NCBI RefSeq assembly: GCF_005234135.1
Contig: NZ_CP039964.1
Location: 2,410,001-2,474,000 of the forward strand
DNA from: Pseudorhodobacter turbinis
GTDB lineage: Bacteria > Pseudomonadota > Alphaproteobacteria > Rhodobacterales > Rhodobacteraceae
Reading direction: 5' to 3'
DNA: 64,000 nt
In this document: positions 39,604 to 50,996 of the stretch, piece after piece
Layout: each line of letters begins with the position of its first letter
Position numbering within the stretch: position 1 is the stretch's first letter
Position numbers and translations under genes: made by a program
The notes under the pieces: model-generated
The model's database searches: none
The model's input: the letters and a program-made list of their open reading frames with translations, nothing else
What the model was told of the DNA's origin: nothing

Positions 39604-40566
39604 TCAAAGCAGTGTCGCACCGGCGAGAAACAGCGCAGGGATCAACCCCGCGTTGCGGTTGGAGCGGAACAGAATCAGGCATTGTGCCGGATCGGTGGTC
39701 TCAAGCCGGGCCAGCTGCTGTGCCATATGCCAGCCAAAACCGGCAACCCCGGCCAATGCCAGAACCAGCTTGGGCAGGCCTGCAATCCCCGCCATCAGCA
39801 CTGCCGCCGCCATCAGCAGAACTGCGGCAATCAGGAAGCCGCGCAGCCATGTTTTTGTATTTTCATCGCCAAAAAGCCGGGCGGTGGATTTCACCCCGAT
39901 CAACGCGTCATCCTCTTTGTCCTGATGGGCATAGATAGTGTCGTAAAACAGGGTCCACGCGATACCTGACAGCCACAAAACCACCGGTGTGGCCGAGAGG
40001 CTGCCGGTATGCGCCGCCCAAGCAACCAAGGCCCCCCAGTTGAAGGCGAGGCCCAGAAAGACCTGCGGCCACCATGTGAAACGTTTGGCAAAGGGATAGA
40101 TCACCACCAAGGCCAGTGAGGCCACGCCAAGCCCGATTGCGACCGCGTTGAAGGTGAACAGGATCATCGCCGCCACAAGCGCCTGCACCGCCATCCAGAC
40201 AATGGCCTGTTTTACGCTGACCTGCCCCGAGGGGATCGGCCTGCTTTTGGTGCGGGCGACGGCGGCGTCAATCTCGCGGTCGGTGATGTCATTCCATGTG
40301 CATCCCGCCCCGCGCATCAAGAACGCCCCCAGCGTACAACCGACCGCGATCCACAGATCCCAAAGGCCAAAGCCAGCATGGCTGACCGCGGCCAAGGCAA
40401 GCCCCCAGAAGCAGGGAATCAGCAGCAACCATGTGCCGATGGGCCGGTCGGCCCGGCTCAGCCTTAAAAAGGGGCGGGTGGCGCGGGGGGCGAAACGGTC
40501 AACCCAATTTCCATCAGGTGCATCAGCAACTGTTTCACCCTCTGGCATTTGGCGCGGCGTGGTCAT
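39604..40566 (-). CDS. ubiA: 4-hydroxybenzoate polyprenyltransferase
   Basis: Membrane prenyltransferase of ubiquinone synthesis. The 320 residues have about eight helices and both Asp-rich motifs: GAGCTWNDITDREID (first) and YDTIYAHQDKEDD (second). LSRADRPIGTWLLLIPCFWG opens the family domain. ATG 40566 fits the usual length. The gene is divergent from rsmE with only 12 bases between starts, so each promoter must lie inside the other gene or further out. Confidence 0.94.
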   Translation of the reverse strand: MTTPRQMPEGETVADAPDGNWVDRFAPRATRPFLRLSRADRPIGTWLLLIPCFWGLALAAVSHAGFGLWDLWIAVGCTLGAFLMRGAGCTWNDITDREIDAAVARTKSRPIPSGQVSVKQAIVWMAVQALVAAMILFTFNAVAIGLGVASLALVVIYPFAKRFTWWPQVFLGLAFNWGALVAWAAHTGSLSATPVVLWLSGIAWTLFYDTIYAHQDKEDDALIGVKSTARLFGDENTKTWLRGFLIAAVLLMAAAVLMAGIAGLPKLVLALAGVAGFGWHMAQQLARLETTDPAQCLILFRSNRNAGLIPALFLAGATLL

Positions 40567-40578
40567 AGATTGCCCCCT

Positions 40579-41307
40579 ATGGCAGATGCAAAAATCAGAC
40601 TCTATGTAGATCAGCCACTTGGGGAGGGGCAAGTCATTGCGCTCTCTGAGGGGCAGGCGAATTATTTGTTCGCGGTTATGCGGCTCTCAAAGGGGGCGGC
40701 GGTTTTGCTGTTCAACGGTGAGGCGGGCGAATGGCGCGCCGAGGTGTTGGAGGCGGGCAAGCGCAAGGGGCTGCTGGTCTGTACCAATCAGACAGCGCCC
40801 TTGCAGATGCCGCCCGATCTGTGGCTGCTGTTCGCGCCGATCAAGAAGGCGCGCACCGATTTCATCGTGGAAAAAGCGACCGAGCTGGGGGCCGCGCGCA
40901 TCATGCCGGTGCAAACCCGTTTCACCAATGCCGACCGCATCCGCATCGACAAGCTGCGCGCCCATGCGATCGAGGCTGCCGAGCAATGCGGCGGTACATT
41001 TGTGCCACAGGTTGATGAGGTCACACCCCTTGCCAAACTGCTGGCGAGCTGGCCCGAGGATCGCAAAATCCTGTGGTGCAACGAGCATCTTGCCGGCGTG
41101 GCCGAGGCCCTGCCCAAAGGCGGCACCCTCGGCCCTTGGGCGGTGCTGATTGGCCCCGAAGGCGGCTTTGCCGAGGCAGAGAAAGCCCAGCTTGCCGCAA
41201 TGCCGCAGGTGGTTCAGGCCAGCCTTGGCCCCCGCATTTTGCGCGCCGATACGGCCGTCGTGTCGGCCTTGACCCTGTGGCAAGCCCATCTGGGAGATTG
41301 GGGATGA
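40579..41307 (+). CDS. rsmE: 16S rRNA m3U1498 methyltransferase RsmE
   Basis: SPOUT-class methyltransferase. The 242 residues begin with a PUA-like part (GQANYLFAVMRL) and continue with KARTDFIVEKATELGAARIMPVQT, AEQCGGTFVPQV, and the knot motif LIGPEGGFAEAEK ... ASLGPRILRADTAVVSAL. All family motifs are present. ATG 40579 is the first plausible start. The stop overlaps the next start (GATGA). Confidence 0.94.
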   Translation: MADAKIRLYVDQPLGEGQVIALSEGQANYLFAVMRLSKGAAVLLFNGEAGEWRAEVLEAGKRKGLLVCTNQTAPLQMPPDLWLLFAPIKKARTDFIVEKATELGAARIMPVQTRFTNADRIRIDKLRAHAIEAAEQCGGTFVPQVDEVTPLAKLLASWPEDRKILWCNEHLAGVAEALPKGGTLGPWAVLIGPEGGFAEAEKAQLAAMPQVVQASLGPRILRADTAVVSALTLWQAHLGDWG

Positions 41308-41849
41308 GCTTTATCCGCCCCGAAGTCCGCAGCACCCTGTGGCAATGGCGTGAGGTGATCGCGGCAGCAGGGGCTACGGCATTCGGCCTGTGGCTTATGG
41401 CATTGGGCGGGTTTCTACTTTTGCCGCTTGGCGGGGTTTTTGCCGTACTGGCGCTGGGGTTGGGCCTTTTGGCTTACCGTCGTATGCGCTTTGCCCAAAG
41501 CGGTGATGCGCCGGGGGTGGTTGAACTTGATGAGGGTCAGATCAGCTATTTCGGCCCGACATTCGGCGGCACTGTGGCCCTGCGCGAATTGGCCGAACTG
41601 CGCCTTTTGACGCATCATGGCCGCCGCATGTGGCGCTTGCGCCAGCAAGACGGCCAAACCCTGCTAATCCCGGTTGAGGCCGCGGGCGCGGAACGGTTGT
41701 TTGATGCCTTTGCGGGGCTGCCTGGCATGGATACAGGTGCCTTGGTGGCAGCGCTTTCGCCGCAAACCACTGCCCAAGGTCAGGGGCTGGTTCTGGCGGC
41801 TGACAGTGTTGTGATCTGGAAACATCCTGTGCGTGCGGTCTTGACTTGA
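41304..41849 (+). CDS. Uncharacterised membrane protein downstream of rsmE
   Basis: The 181-residue product has two adjacent hydrophobic segments (about 18-55) and a C-terminal beta-rich soluble part (VVELDEGQISYFGPTFGGTVALRELAELRLL). No named family recognised. The ATG overlaps the rsmE stop, so it is translated from the rsmE message. The layout resembles PH-like membrane proteins. Confidence 0.7.
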   Translation: MSFIRPEVRSTLWQWREVIAAAGATAFGLWLMALGGFLLLPLGGVFAVLALGLGLLAYRRMRFAQSGDAPGVVELDEGQISYFGPTFGGTVALRELAELRLLTHHGRRMWRLRQQDGQTLLIPVEAAGAERLFDAFAGLPGMDTGALVAALSPQTTAQGQGLVLAADSVVIWKHPVRAVLT

Positions 41850-41907
41850 GGCGCGCAAGGCGACAGGGCTATTCCCGAGATTAAATTACCAAAGCGGAGC
41901 CTGCCCA

Positions 41908-43254
41908 ATGTCTATTCCTCAATCCGGTGGCGGCCCCATTGAAGGTTTTGACCAGCTTGCAGCCCTGATGGAAAGCGGTTCGAAACCTGCCGACCAGTGG
42001 CGCATCGGTACTGAGCATGAGAAATTTGGCTTTCTAACCGATACCCATGCCCCCTTGCCCTATGACGGCCCGCGTTCTGTGCGCGCCATGCTGGAGGGGT
42101 TGCGCGATGGTTTTGGCTGGTCAGCGGTTGAGGAACAAGGCCATCTGATCGGGTTGGAGCGTAACGGCGCGAATATTAGCCTGGAACCGGGCGGCCAGTT
42201 CGAACTTTCCGGTGCGCCGCTGGAAACCGTTGCCCAAACCGCCGCCGAGCTGGACAATCATCTGGCCGAGGTGGCGCAGGTTGCAGGGCCGATGGGCGTG
42301 GGCTTTTTGGGTATGGGGGCTGCACCCGAATGGACGCATGACCAGATGGACCGGATGCCCAAAGGCCGTTACCGCCTGATGACCGACTACATGGGCCGTG
42401 TCGGCACCCATGGTACGCAAATGATGTACCGCACCTCAACCGTGCAGGTGAACCTCGACTTCGCCTCCGAGGCGGATATGGTCAAGAAACTCCGCGTTGC
42501 CTTGGCGCTGCAGCCGGTGGCGACGGCACTTTTTGCCTCATCGCCGTTCTTTGAGGGCAAGCCGAATGGCCACCGTTCATGGCGCAGCCGCATCTGGCGC
42601 TCGCTGGATGATAGCCGCACCGGTATGCTGCCTTTCGTGTTTGAGGATGGCATGGGCTTTCAGGCCTATGTTGATTGGGTGCTGGATGCCCCGATGTATT
42701 TTGTCTACCGCGATGGCAAATATATCGATGCGTTGGGCCAATCCTTCCGTGATTTCCTGAAAGGTCAACTGCCCGCATTGCCGGGTGAACTGCCGACGCT
42801 TTCGGATTGGGCGGATCATATGACGACCGTTTTCCCCGAGGCGCGGGTCAAGAAATACATTGAAATGCGCGGTGCCGATATGGGCAGCCGCGATTACACA
42901 CTGGCGCTACCCGCCTTTTGGGTGGGGCTGATGTATGATGGTGCGGCCCTTGATGCCGCTTGGGATCTGGTCAAAGGTTTTGATGCCGAGACCCGCGAGG
43001 GCCTGCGTGTGGGGGCATCGGTTTCGGGGCTGGATGCAGAGGTGTCTGGCGTGAAGATGGCCGATCTGGCGCGGGCCGCTGTGGGGCTTTCCCATGCAGG
43101 ACTTGCTGCGCGCGGGCAGGGCGAAGAGGTCTTCCTTGCGCCGTTGGTTGAAAGCCTGAAAACCGGCACCACGCAGGCAGACCGCTACCTTGCGCTTTAT
43201 AATGGCGAATGGGGCGGGGATTTGACCCCGATTTACACGGCAGCCAAACTGTAA
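41908..43254 (+). CDS. gshA: Glutamate-cysteine ligase (plant/alphaproteobacterial type)
   Basis: First enzyme of glutathione synthesis. The 448 residues match the GCS2-type family: RIGTEHEKFGF near residue 32, LEPGGQFELSGAP, YMGRVGTHGTQMMYRTSTVQVNLD, FASSPFFEGKPNGHRSWRSRIW and LALPAFWVGLMYD. A gap of about 60 bases separates it from the previous gene. GCGGAG precedes the ATG. It is tail to tail with cueR. Confidence 0.95.
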   Translation: MSIPQSGGGPIEGFDQLAALMESGSKPADQWRIGTEHEKFGFLTDTHAPLPYDGPRSVRAMLEGLRDGFGWSAVEEQGHLIGLERNGANISLEPGGQFELSGAPLETVAQTAAELDNHLAEVAQVAGPMGVGFLGMGAAPEWTHDQMDRMPKGRYRLMTDYMGRVGTHGTQMMYRTSTVQVNLDFASEADMVKKLRVALALQPVATALFASSPFFEGKPNGHRSWRSRIWRSLDDSRTGMLPFVFEDGMGFQAYVDWVLDAPMYFVYRDGKYIDALGQSFRDFLKGQLPALPGELPTLSDWADHMTTVFPEARVKKYIEMRGADMGSRDYTLALPAFWVGLMYDGAALDAAWDLVKGFDAETREGLRVGASVSGLDAEVSGVKMADLARAAVGLSHAGLAARGQGEEVFLAPLVESLKTGTTQADRYLALYNGEWGGDLTPIYTAAKL

Positions 43255-43255
43255 G

Positions 43256-43641
43256 TCACTCCGGCGCGGCCAGCCCTGTCAGAATAGGGCAGTCGGGCCG
43301 GTCGTCGCCTGCGCAACAGGTGACCAGATGCGACAGCGTGGCTTGCATATCTTGCAGCGCCGCGATCTTGGCGCTGATCTGGTCCAGATGGCGTTGGGCG
43401 ATGTCCTTCACATCAGCACTGGCGCGGGCTTTATCCTCATAGAGCGACAGTAGCACGCGGCAGTCCTCTAGGGTGAAGCCCAATGCGCGGGCGCGGCCCA
43501 AAAAGCCCAGCTTATGCACATCGGTTTCCCGAAACACGCGGTAACCGTTGGTATCGCGCAAGGGGCGGATCAAGCCGACCTCCTCATAATAGCGGATGGT
43601 TTTGGGGGGCAGCCCTGCGCGTGCCCCCGCCTCTTTGATGT

Positions 43642-43645
<4 letters not shown>
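43256..43645 (-). CDS. cueR: CueR, MerR-family Cu(I)-responsive activator
   Basis: The 129-residue regulator has an N-terminal winged helix ([26 protein letters not shown]), a long dimerisation helix and a C-terminal metal loop with C111 and C119 ([11 protein letters not shown]), the C-x7-C spacing of CueR that selects monovalent ions. ATG 43645 overlaps the copA stop as ATGA, so regulator and pump are cotranscribed. It should act on the two promoters at 46095-46181. Confidence 0.93.
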
Positions 43646-46071
<2,426 letters not shown>

Positions 46072-46094
46072 GTCGCCTCCAGTTCTATAACCCC

Positions 46095-46125
46095 TACATG
46101 GGGGTTCCTGTTACTGGAAGGTCAA
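46095..46125 (-). promoter_or_regulatory. Putative CueR-controlled copA promoter
   Basis: On the minus strand TTGACC (46125-46120) and CATGTA (46100-46095) are separated by 19 bp, the long spacer typical of MerR-family promoters. The spacer begins TTCC-AGTAACA-GGAA, a partial dyad like known CueR operators. The copA start codon follows 24 bases beyond the -10. Confidence 0.7.
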
Positions 46126-46150
46126 TGGCTGGCCCAAAAAAAATTTCTGC

Positions 46151-46181
46151 TTGACCTTCCCCCGACAGAAACCCCCAAATA
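46151..46181 (+). promoter_or_regulatory. Putative CueR-controlled copZ promoter
   Basis: TTGACC (46151-46156) and CAAATA (46176-46181) flank a 19-bp spacer TTCCCCCGACAGAAACCCC. It matches the copA-side promoter at TTGACCTTCC, ACAG and AACCCCCA in the same register, so both probably bind the same MerR-type regulator. Confidence 0.7.
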
Positions 46182-46206
46182 CCCCCGCAAACTACAGGAG
46201 CATCCA

Positions 46207-46404
46207 ATGGCAACCCTTTCCATCCCGGATATGAGCTGCGGCCACTGCAAATCCGCGGTTGAGGCCGCAATCCTAAAGCTGGACCCGAACGCCAGCGTTG
46301 TCGTCGATCTGGACAACCGCCGTGCCGAGATTACCAGCACCGAGCCGGTTCAGGCCCTCATCAACGCGTTGGACGCCGTAGGGTTTCCGGCAGAACCGGC
46401 CTGA
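46207..46404 (+). CDS. copZ: CopZ-like copper chaperone
   Basis: The 65-residue heavy-metal-associated domain protein has the metal site DMSCGHC (C11 and C14 from ATG 46207) and the ferredoxin-like pattern ending in INALDAVGFPAEP. AGGAG lies at good spacing. It would carry Cu(I) to CopA, encoded divergently. A long open frame overlapping it is an antisense shadow of copA. Confidence 0.9.
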   Translation: MATLSIPDMSCGHCKSAVEAAILKLDPNASVVVDLDNRRAEITSTEPVQALINALDAVGFPAEPA

Positions 46405-46462
46405 CCGGGCTTGCCCTGACCGGCCATGACGGCGACAAGGGCGCAAAGCAACGGAGCCAGAC

Positions 46463-47848
46463 ATGATCCTTGAGAACCGCCTGTTCGACGCGCTGAAGAT
46501 CGGTGATACCGCCAGCGCGACACGGCTTTGCACGACCGATGACCTTTATATCTTTGCGGCGGCGACGGGAAACCATAACCCGATGAACCTGCCGGGGCTG
46601 GATGGGGATGGCGACGGGCAGGCCGAGGCGCTGGTCCCGACGGCCTTTGCAGCCTCGCTTGTGGCGGCGCTTTTGGGCACGCAACTGCCGGGGCCGGGCA
46701 TCGTGACCTTGTCGCAGGAATACGCCTTCCATACCCGCGCCCAAGCGGGGGATGAGCTGGTGACAACCGTCACGGTCGTAGGCTTGGACAGTGGTGTGGT
46801 GACCCTGACTGCGCAGGTCCTGCGCGAGATTGACAAGGCGCTGATCCTGACCGGCGTTGTGCGGGTGCAGGCGCCGGTTCGCCATATTCGCTTGGACGGC
46901 TCCAAGTTGCCGGGGTTGACGGTGCGCCGTCACCGCCATTTCGAGGCGCTTCTAGCCTTGGCAGAGCCTTTGCCCGCCCTGCGCACGGCGGTGATCTGCC
47001 CTGAAAATCCGGCCTCGCTTGGCGGGGCCATCCTGGCGATGAAGCACACGATCATCACGCCTATTCTTGTGGGCCATGCGGGCAAAATCGCCAAGGCGGC
47101 GATGGACCTTGGCGTGGACCTGACGGGGATCGAGGTTATCGATATGCCGACCCATCAAGCCGCCGCCAATTGCGCCGTCGCCTTGGTGCATGAACTGCGC
47201 GCAGATGCGGTGATGAAGGGCCATCTCCACACCGACGATATGCTGCGCCCGATGGTCGCCCGTGACAAAGGCCTGCGGATCGGACGCCGCCTGACGCATA
47301 TTTTTGTAATGGATGTGCCGGGTGTGGATTACCCGCTGCTGGTGACCGATGCCGCGATCAATATCGCGCCGGATTTGGCGACCAAGGTTGATATCGTGCA
47401 AAATGCGATTGATCTGGCGATTTCCATCGGCATTGCGCATCCGCGCGTGGGGGTGCTTTCGGCCACAGAAACCGTCAACCCCGCGATCCCCTCTTCGATT
47501 GATGCCGCCCTTTTGTCCAAGATGGCCGAGCGCGGGCAGATCACGGGCGGTTTTGTCGATGGCCCGCTTGCGATGGATAACGCGGTGTCCATGGCAGCGG
47601 CGCGCACCAAGGGCATCACCTCGGAGGTGGCGGGCCGGGCCGAGGTGCTGGTGGTTCCCGGGATTGATGCGGGCAACATGCTGGCTAAACAGCTTGCCTA
47701 TATCAGCCATGCCGAGGCGGCGGGGCTGGTGATGGGCGCACGGGTGCCGGTGATCCTGAATTCCCGCTCTGACAGCTCGATGGCGCGGCTGGCCTCTTGT
47801 GCGGTGGCGGCGATCCATCATGCGCGGATGAAGGCCTTGGCCGAGTAG
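46463..47848 (+). CDS. MaoC-like hydratase / phosphate acetyl(butyryl)transferase fusion
   Basis: The 461-residue two-domain protein has an N-terminal hot-dog (MaoC) domain (about 1-150) and a C-terminal phosphotransacetylase domain (about 160-461) with ADAVMKGHLHTDD, FVMDVPG, GVLSATETVNPAIPSS and a late VPVILNSRSDSSMARLAS. In the hydratase motif (consensus SGDxNPxH) the protein reads T35-G-N37-H-N-P-M-N42, so both catalytic positions are asparagine and the domain may bind rather than hydrate acyl-CoA. Such fusions usually sit with acetate kinase; none is seen here. Confidence 0.88.
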   Translation: MILENRLFDALKIGDTASATRLCTTDDLYIFAAATGNHNPMNLPGLDGDGDGQAEALVPTAFAASLVAALLGTQLPGPGIVTLSQEYAFHTRAQAGDELVTTVTVVGLDSGVVTLTAQVLREIDKALILTGVVRVQAPVRHIRLDGSKLPGLTVRRHRHFEALLALAEPLPALRTAVICPENPASLGGAILAMKHTIITPILVGHAGKIAKAAMDLGVDLTGIEVIDMPTHQAAANCAVALVHELRADAVMKGHLHTDDMLRPMVARDKGLRIGRRLTHIFVMDVPGVDYPLLVTDAAINIAPDLATKVDIVQNAIDLAISIGIAHPRVGVLSATETVNPAIPSSIDAALLSKMAERGQITGGFVDGPLAMDNAVSMAAARTKGITSEVAGRAEVLVVPGIDAGNMLAKQLAYISHAEAAGLVMGARVPVILNSRSDSSMARLASCAVAAIHHARMKALAE

Positions 47849-47955
47849 AGGGCCTTTTGGGGGGATCTGAGGTTTCCGCTTGACTTGGCCTGCCCAGAGG
47901 AGCCTTTTCGGGGCAAGATCACAGATGGTTTGCTTGGGCTATTGAGGGGCAGGTT

Positions 47956-48942
47956 ATGCGGGTATTCATCAACGGTTTCGGACGTATAGGGCGGTCGGTC
48001 TTGCGCGCGTTCCTGCAATCGCCAGAACGTTGGCCGGGGCTGGAGATCGTCGGGATAAACGATATCGCCGCCCCTGATATGTGCGCCTATCTGTTTGAGT
48101 TTGATAGCGTTTTCGGCCCGTGGCACGGCTCTGTCGTGCTAGAGGATGGCGCGCTGAAAGTCGACGGGCGCAGCATCCCCTTGCACCGGCAGACGGATAT
48201 CTCTTGCCTCGATCTGCGCGGGGTGGATTTGGTGATGGAATGCACGGGCCGCGCGGACGGGCGCGAGATGGCAGCACGCGGCTTGCGGGCGGGTGCCGCG
48301 CGGGTGCTGGTGTCCGGCCCTTCGGCGGCGGCGGATTATACGGTGGTTCTGGGCGCGAACGAGGCGGGGCTGGACCCGCACGCCCACCGCATCTTGTCCA
48401 ACGCCTCTTGCACGACCAATGCGCTGGCGCCCTTGGTTGCGCTGATCGCGGCGGAATGGGGGGTTGTTACCGGCTCTATGACCACGATCCACTGCTATAC
48501 CGGCAGCCAGCCCACGGTTGATGCCCCGGCCGGTGATTTCGCGCGTAGCCGTGCGGCGGCGGTTTCAATGGTGCCGACAACCACATCGGCGCAGCGCCTG
48601 CTTGACCATGTTTTGCCCGAACTTGCCGGCCGAATCGAAGGTTCGGCAGTGCGGGTGCCCGTGGTCAGCGTCTCGGCGGTGGATCTTGCCGTGATGACCG
48701 AACGCCCTGCCAGCGTGGAGGCGGTGAACGCCGCTTTTCGCGCAAAGGGTGGCGTGATCGGCGCGACCGATAGGGCGTTGGTGTCCACTGATCTGCGGGC
48801 ACGGCGCGAAAGCATCATCATGGCTTGCCCGGAAACGCGGATCACAACCGGCGGGATGCTGCGGGTTTTTGGTTGGTATGATAACGAGTGGGGTTTTTCC
48901 AACCGGATGCTGGATATCGCAGATTTGCTTCGTCGGGGATAA
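47956..48942 (+). CDS. Type I glyceraldehyde-3-phosphate dehydrogenase
   Basis: The 328-residue NAD-dependent enzyme has the Rossmann motif INGFGRIGR (5-13), the NAD-selecting aspartate in GINDIA, catalytic SNASCTTN near residue 150, the histidine in TTIHCYT and the C-terminal WYDNEWGFSNRMLD. It is complete and probably active. No other glycolytic or Calvin genes adjoin, so whether it is the main gap or a second copy cannot be told; related erythrose-4-phosphate dehydrogenases differ little in these motifs. Confidence 0.92.
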   Translation: MRVFINGFGRIGRSVLRAFLQSPERWPGLEIVGINDIAAPDMCAYLFEFDSVFGPWHGSVVLEDGALKVDGRSIPLHRQTDISCLDLRGVDLVMECTGRADGREMAARGLRAGAARVLVSGPSAAADYTVVLGANEAGLDPHAHRILSNASCTTNALAPLVALIAAEWGVVTGSMTTIHCYTGSQPTVDAPAGDFARSRAAAVSMVPTTTSAQRLLDHVLPELAGRIEGSAVRVPVVSVSAVDLAVMTERPASVEAVNAAFRAKGGVIGATDRALVSTDLRARRESIIMACPETRITTGGMLRVFGWYDNEWGFSNRMLDIADLLRRG

Positions 48943-49018
48943 GGCTTTGGTCTTGCTTGCGCCTGCGCGGGAATGATGCAACCTTGCGCGCTGAAATGGC
49001 ACTTGGAAAGGCACGCGC

Positions 49019-50062
49019 ATGAAACAAATCCCACTTGGTTCAACCGGGTTTTCCGTATCGGAATATTGCCTTGGCACTATGACATGGGGCACCCAGAACA
49101 CCGAGCGTGAGGGCCACGACCAGATCGCACTGGCGTTGGAACACGGTGTGAACTTTTGGGACACCGCCGAGATGTATCCGACCAACCCTGTGCGCGCCGA
49201 AACCATTGGCGGCACGGAAACCATCATCGGCAACTGGTTCGCCCGCAACGGGGGCCGTGACAAGGTTGTGCTGGCCACCAAAGTCACGGGCGAGGGGCAT
49301 CCCCATGTGCGCGACGGTGCGCCGATCACGGGCGCCAGCCTGCGCGCAGGGGTCGAGGCCTCGTTGAAGCGGTTGCAGACGGATTACATTGATTTGTTCC
49401 AGCTGCATTGGCCCAATCGTGGATCTTATCACTTTCGTAAAATCTGGGGCTATGCCCCCAGCACAACCCCGGCCACCGAAGTGTTTGCGGATATGACCGA
49501 GCTTTTGCAGGTCGCGGACAAGCTGGTGGCCGAGGGCAAAATTCGCGCGATCGGGCTGTCCAATGAATCGGTTTGGGGGGCGGCAAACTGGCTGCGGTTG
49601 GCGCAGTCTTTGGGCTTGCCACGCATGGCGACGGTGCAAAACGAATACTCTTTGCTGTGCCGCCAGTTTGATAGCGACTGGGCAGAGTTTTCCGCGATGG
49701 AGAACATGCCCCTGCTGGCCTATTCGCCGCTTGCGGTGGGGCTTTTGTCGGGGAAATATGCGGGCGATGTGATCCCCGATGGAACCCGCCGCGCTTGCAC
49801 TCCGGATTTGGGCGGGCGCATCACCCCGCAAGTGTTTGAGGCCGTCGCCGCCTATCTGGGTATCGCGGCCCGTCACGGGTTGGACCCGAACCAGATGGCG
49901 CTGTCCTTCGTGCGCAACCGGCCATATCCGGTCATTCCGATCATTGGCGCCTCTAGCCTGGAGCAGTTGAAGACCAATATCGGGGCCGCGAAGCTTACCC
50001 TGTCCGATGAGGTGATGGAGGAAATCGCAGCGACCCGCCGCGCCTTCCCGCAGCCTTACTGA
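49019..50062 (+). CDS. Aldo/keto reductase (Tas-like)
   Basis: The 347-residue NADPH-dependent reductase of the TIM-barrel AKR family has the tetrad D48/Y53 in FWDTAEMYP, the lysine in VVLATKVTG and the histidine in DLFQLHWPNR. The cofactor end PIIGASSLEQLKTN is intact. The overall pattern, including the long insert after HWPNRG, resembles E. coli Tas. The substrate is unknown. Two lipoprotein genes follow at once. Confidence 0.9.
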   Translation: MKQIPLGSTGFSVSEYCLGTMTWGTQNTEREGHDQIALALEHGVNFWDTAEMYPTNPVRAETIGGTETIIGNWFARNGGRDKVVLATKVTGEGHPHVRDGAPITGASLRAGVEASLKRLQTDYIDLFQLHWPNRGSYHFRKIWGYAPSTTPATEVFADMTELLQVADKLVAEGKIRAIGLSNESVWGAANWLRLAQSLGLPRMATVQNEYSLLCRQFDSDWAEFSAMENMPLLAYSPLAVGLLSGKYAGDVIPDGTRRACTPDLGGRITPQVFEAVAAYLGIAARHGLDPNQMALSFVRNRPYPVIPIIGASSLEQLKTNIGAAKLTLSDEVMEEIAATRRAFPQPY

Positions 50063-50063
50063 T

Positions 50064-50474
50064 ATGGGCGCGCGGGTGTTTCGGGGTGCGGTTTTACTGG
50101 TGGCTGTGCTCGCTTTGACGGGGTGCCTGCCTGATCGCGGCACAGAGGAGCTTGCCAGCCCTGCGGCAATTCAAGGCCCCGCGGTTGAAGTGACACCGCT
50201 TGAGCCGGTTGCCCCGCCACTTGCTGTCACCCCGAAAACGGCCGGTCATATTGCCTGCCTCAAACGCGGGGGGCGGTATGTTGCGGCGCCGGGGTCGGGC
50301 TTGATGACATGCCAAGAACCCACAAACGACAGTGGCAAGCAATGTCGCCGCGCGGCGGATTGTGACGGGGTTTGCCTTGCACGCTCAGGTACTTGCGCGC
50401 CGGTCAAACCATTGCTGGGCTGCAATGCGATTTTGCAAAATGACGGACGGCGGGTAGAGCTTTGTATAGATTGA
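50064..50474 (+). CDS. Cysteine-rich lipoprotein
   Basis: The 136-residue product has a lipoprotein signal (LALTGC, about residue 21), a proline-rich linker and a cysteine-rich C-terminal part with nine cysteines (for example QCRRAADCDGVCLARSGTCAPV), consistent with a disulfide-bonded periplasmic module. The family is not recognised. It starts one base after the reductase stop and overlaps the next lipoprotein gene. Confidence 0.72.
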   Translation: MGARVFRGAVLLVAVLALTGCLPDRGTEELASPAAIQGPAVEVTPLEPVAPPLAVTPKTAGHIACLKRGGRYVAAPGSGLMTCQEPTNDSGKQCRRAADCDGVCLARSGTCAPVKPLLGCNAILQNDGRRVELCID

Positions 50475-50926
50475 TCGCATTGTGTTTCTTGGTGGGCTGC
50501 GTCCCTTCTACGGGGTTCCGGGATCCGGGGGCACAGATATATTCCAACGCGGTGCTAGAGGATGCGCGCCTGATCGGTGACTGGGTGCAGGTTGCGGAGT
50601 TCGCCGCGCCAGATGCTGCGCCGTGCCAGCTTGGTCATGCAAGGATCACACAGGGTTTGCGGGTCGAGGCGCAGCTGTGCCTGAACGGGGTGCAAACGGT
50701 TTTCTCCGGCCCGCTGGTTGCCACGGGGCCGGGCCGTTTCGTCCCCCCGCAGGGGGAGGCATGGTGGGTGCTTTGGGCCGATGTCGGTTACCGCACCATT
50801 GCGATCGGCACGCCTTCGGGGCGTTTCGGGTTTATCCTGAACCGTGGCCCCATCGCGCCAGACCGGATGCGCGCCGCGCAAGAGGTGCTGGCTTGGAACG
50901 GCTATACCACCGCCCGGCTACGCTAA
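50462..50926 (+). CDS. Lipocalin-like lipoprotein
   Basis: The 154-residue product begins with a TTG at 50462 inside the previous gene. It has a short signal with lipobox FLVGC (residue 13) and a GDWVQVAEF motif like the GxW motif of lipocalins. Beta-rich segments follow, ending in an alpha helix (APDRMRAAQEVLAWNGY) as in Blc-type lipocalins. A role in lipid or envelope handling is inferred only. Start codon choice is uncertain. Confidence 0.68.
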   Translation: MYRLIALCFLVGCVPSTGFRDPGAQIYSNAVLEDARLIGDWVQVAEFAAPDAAPCQLGHARITQGLRVEAQLCLNGVQTVFSGPLVATGPGRFVPPQGEAWWVLWADVGYRTIAIGTPSGRFGFILNRGPIAPDRMRAAQEVLAWNGYTTARLR

Positions 50927-50996
50927 GGGCTTGAGATTGCGCGGGTAACGGGCAAACTCTGCTCGACAGTCCTTATGCTGCATGCCAAGAGGGGGC

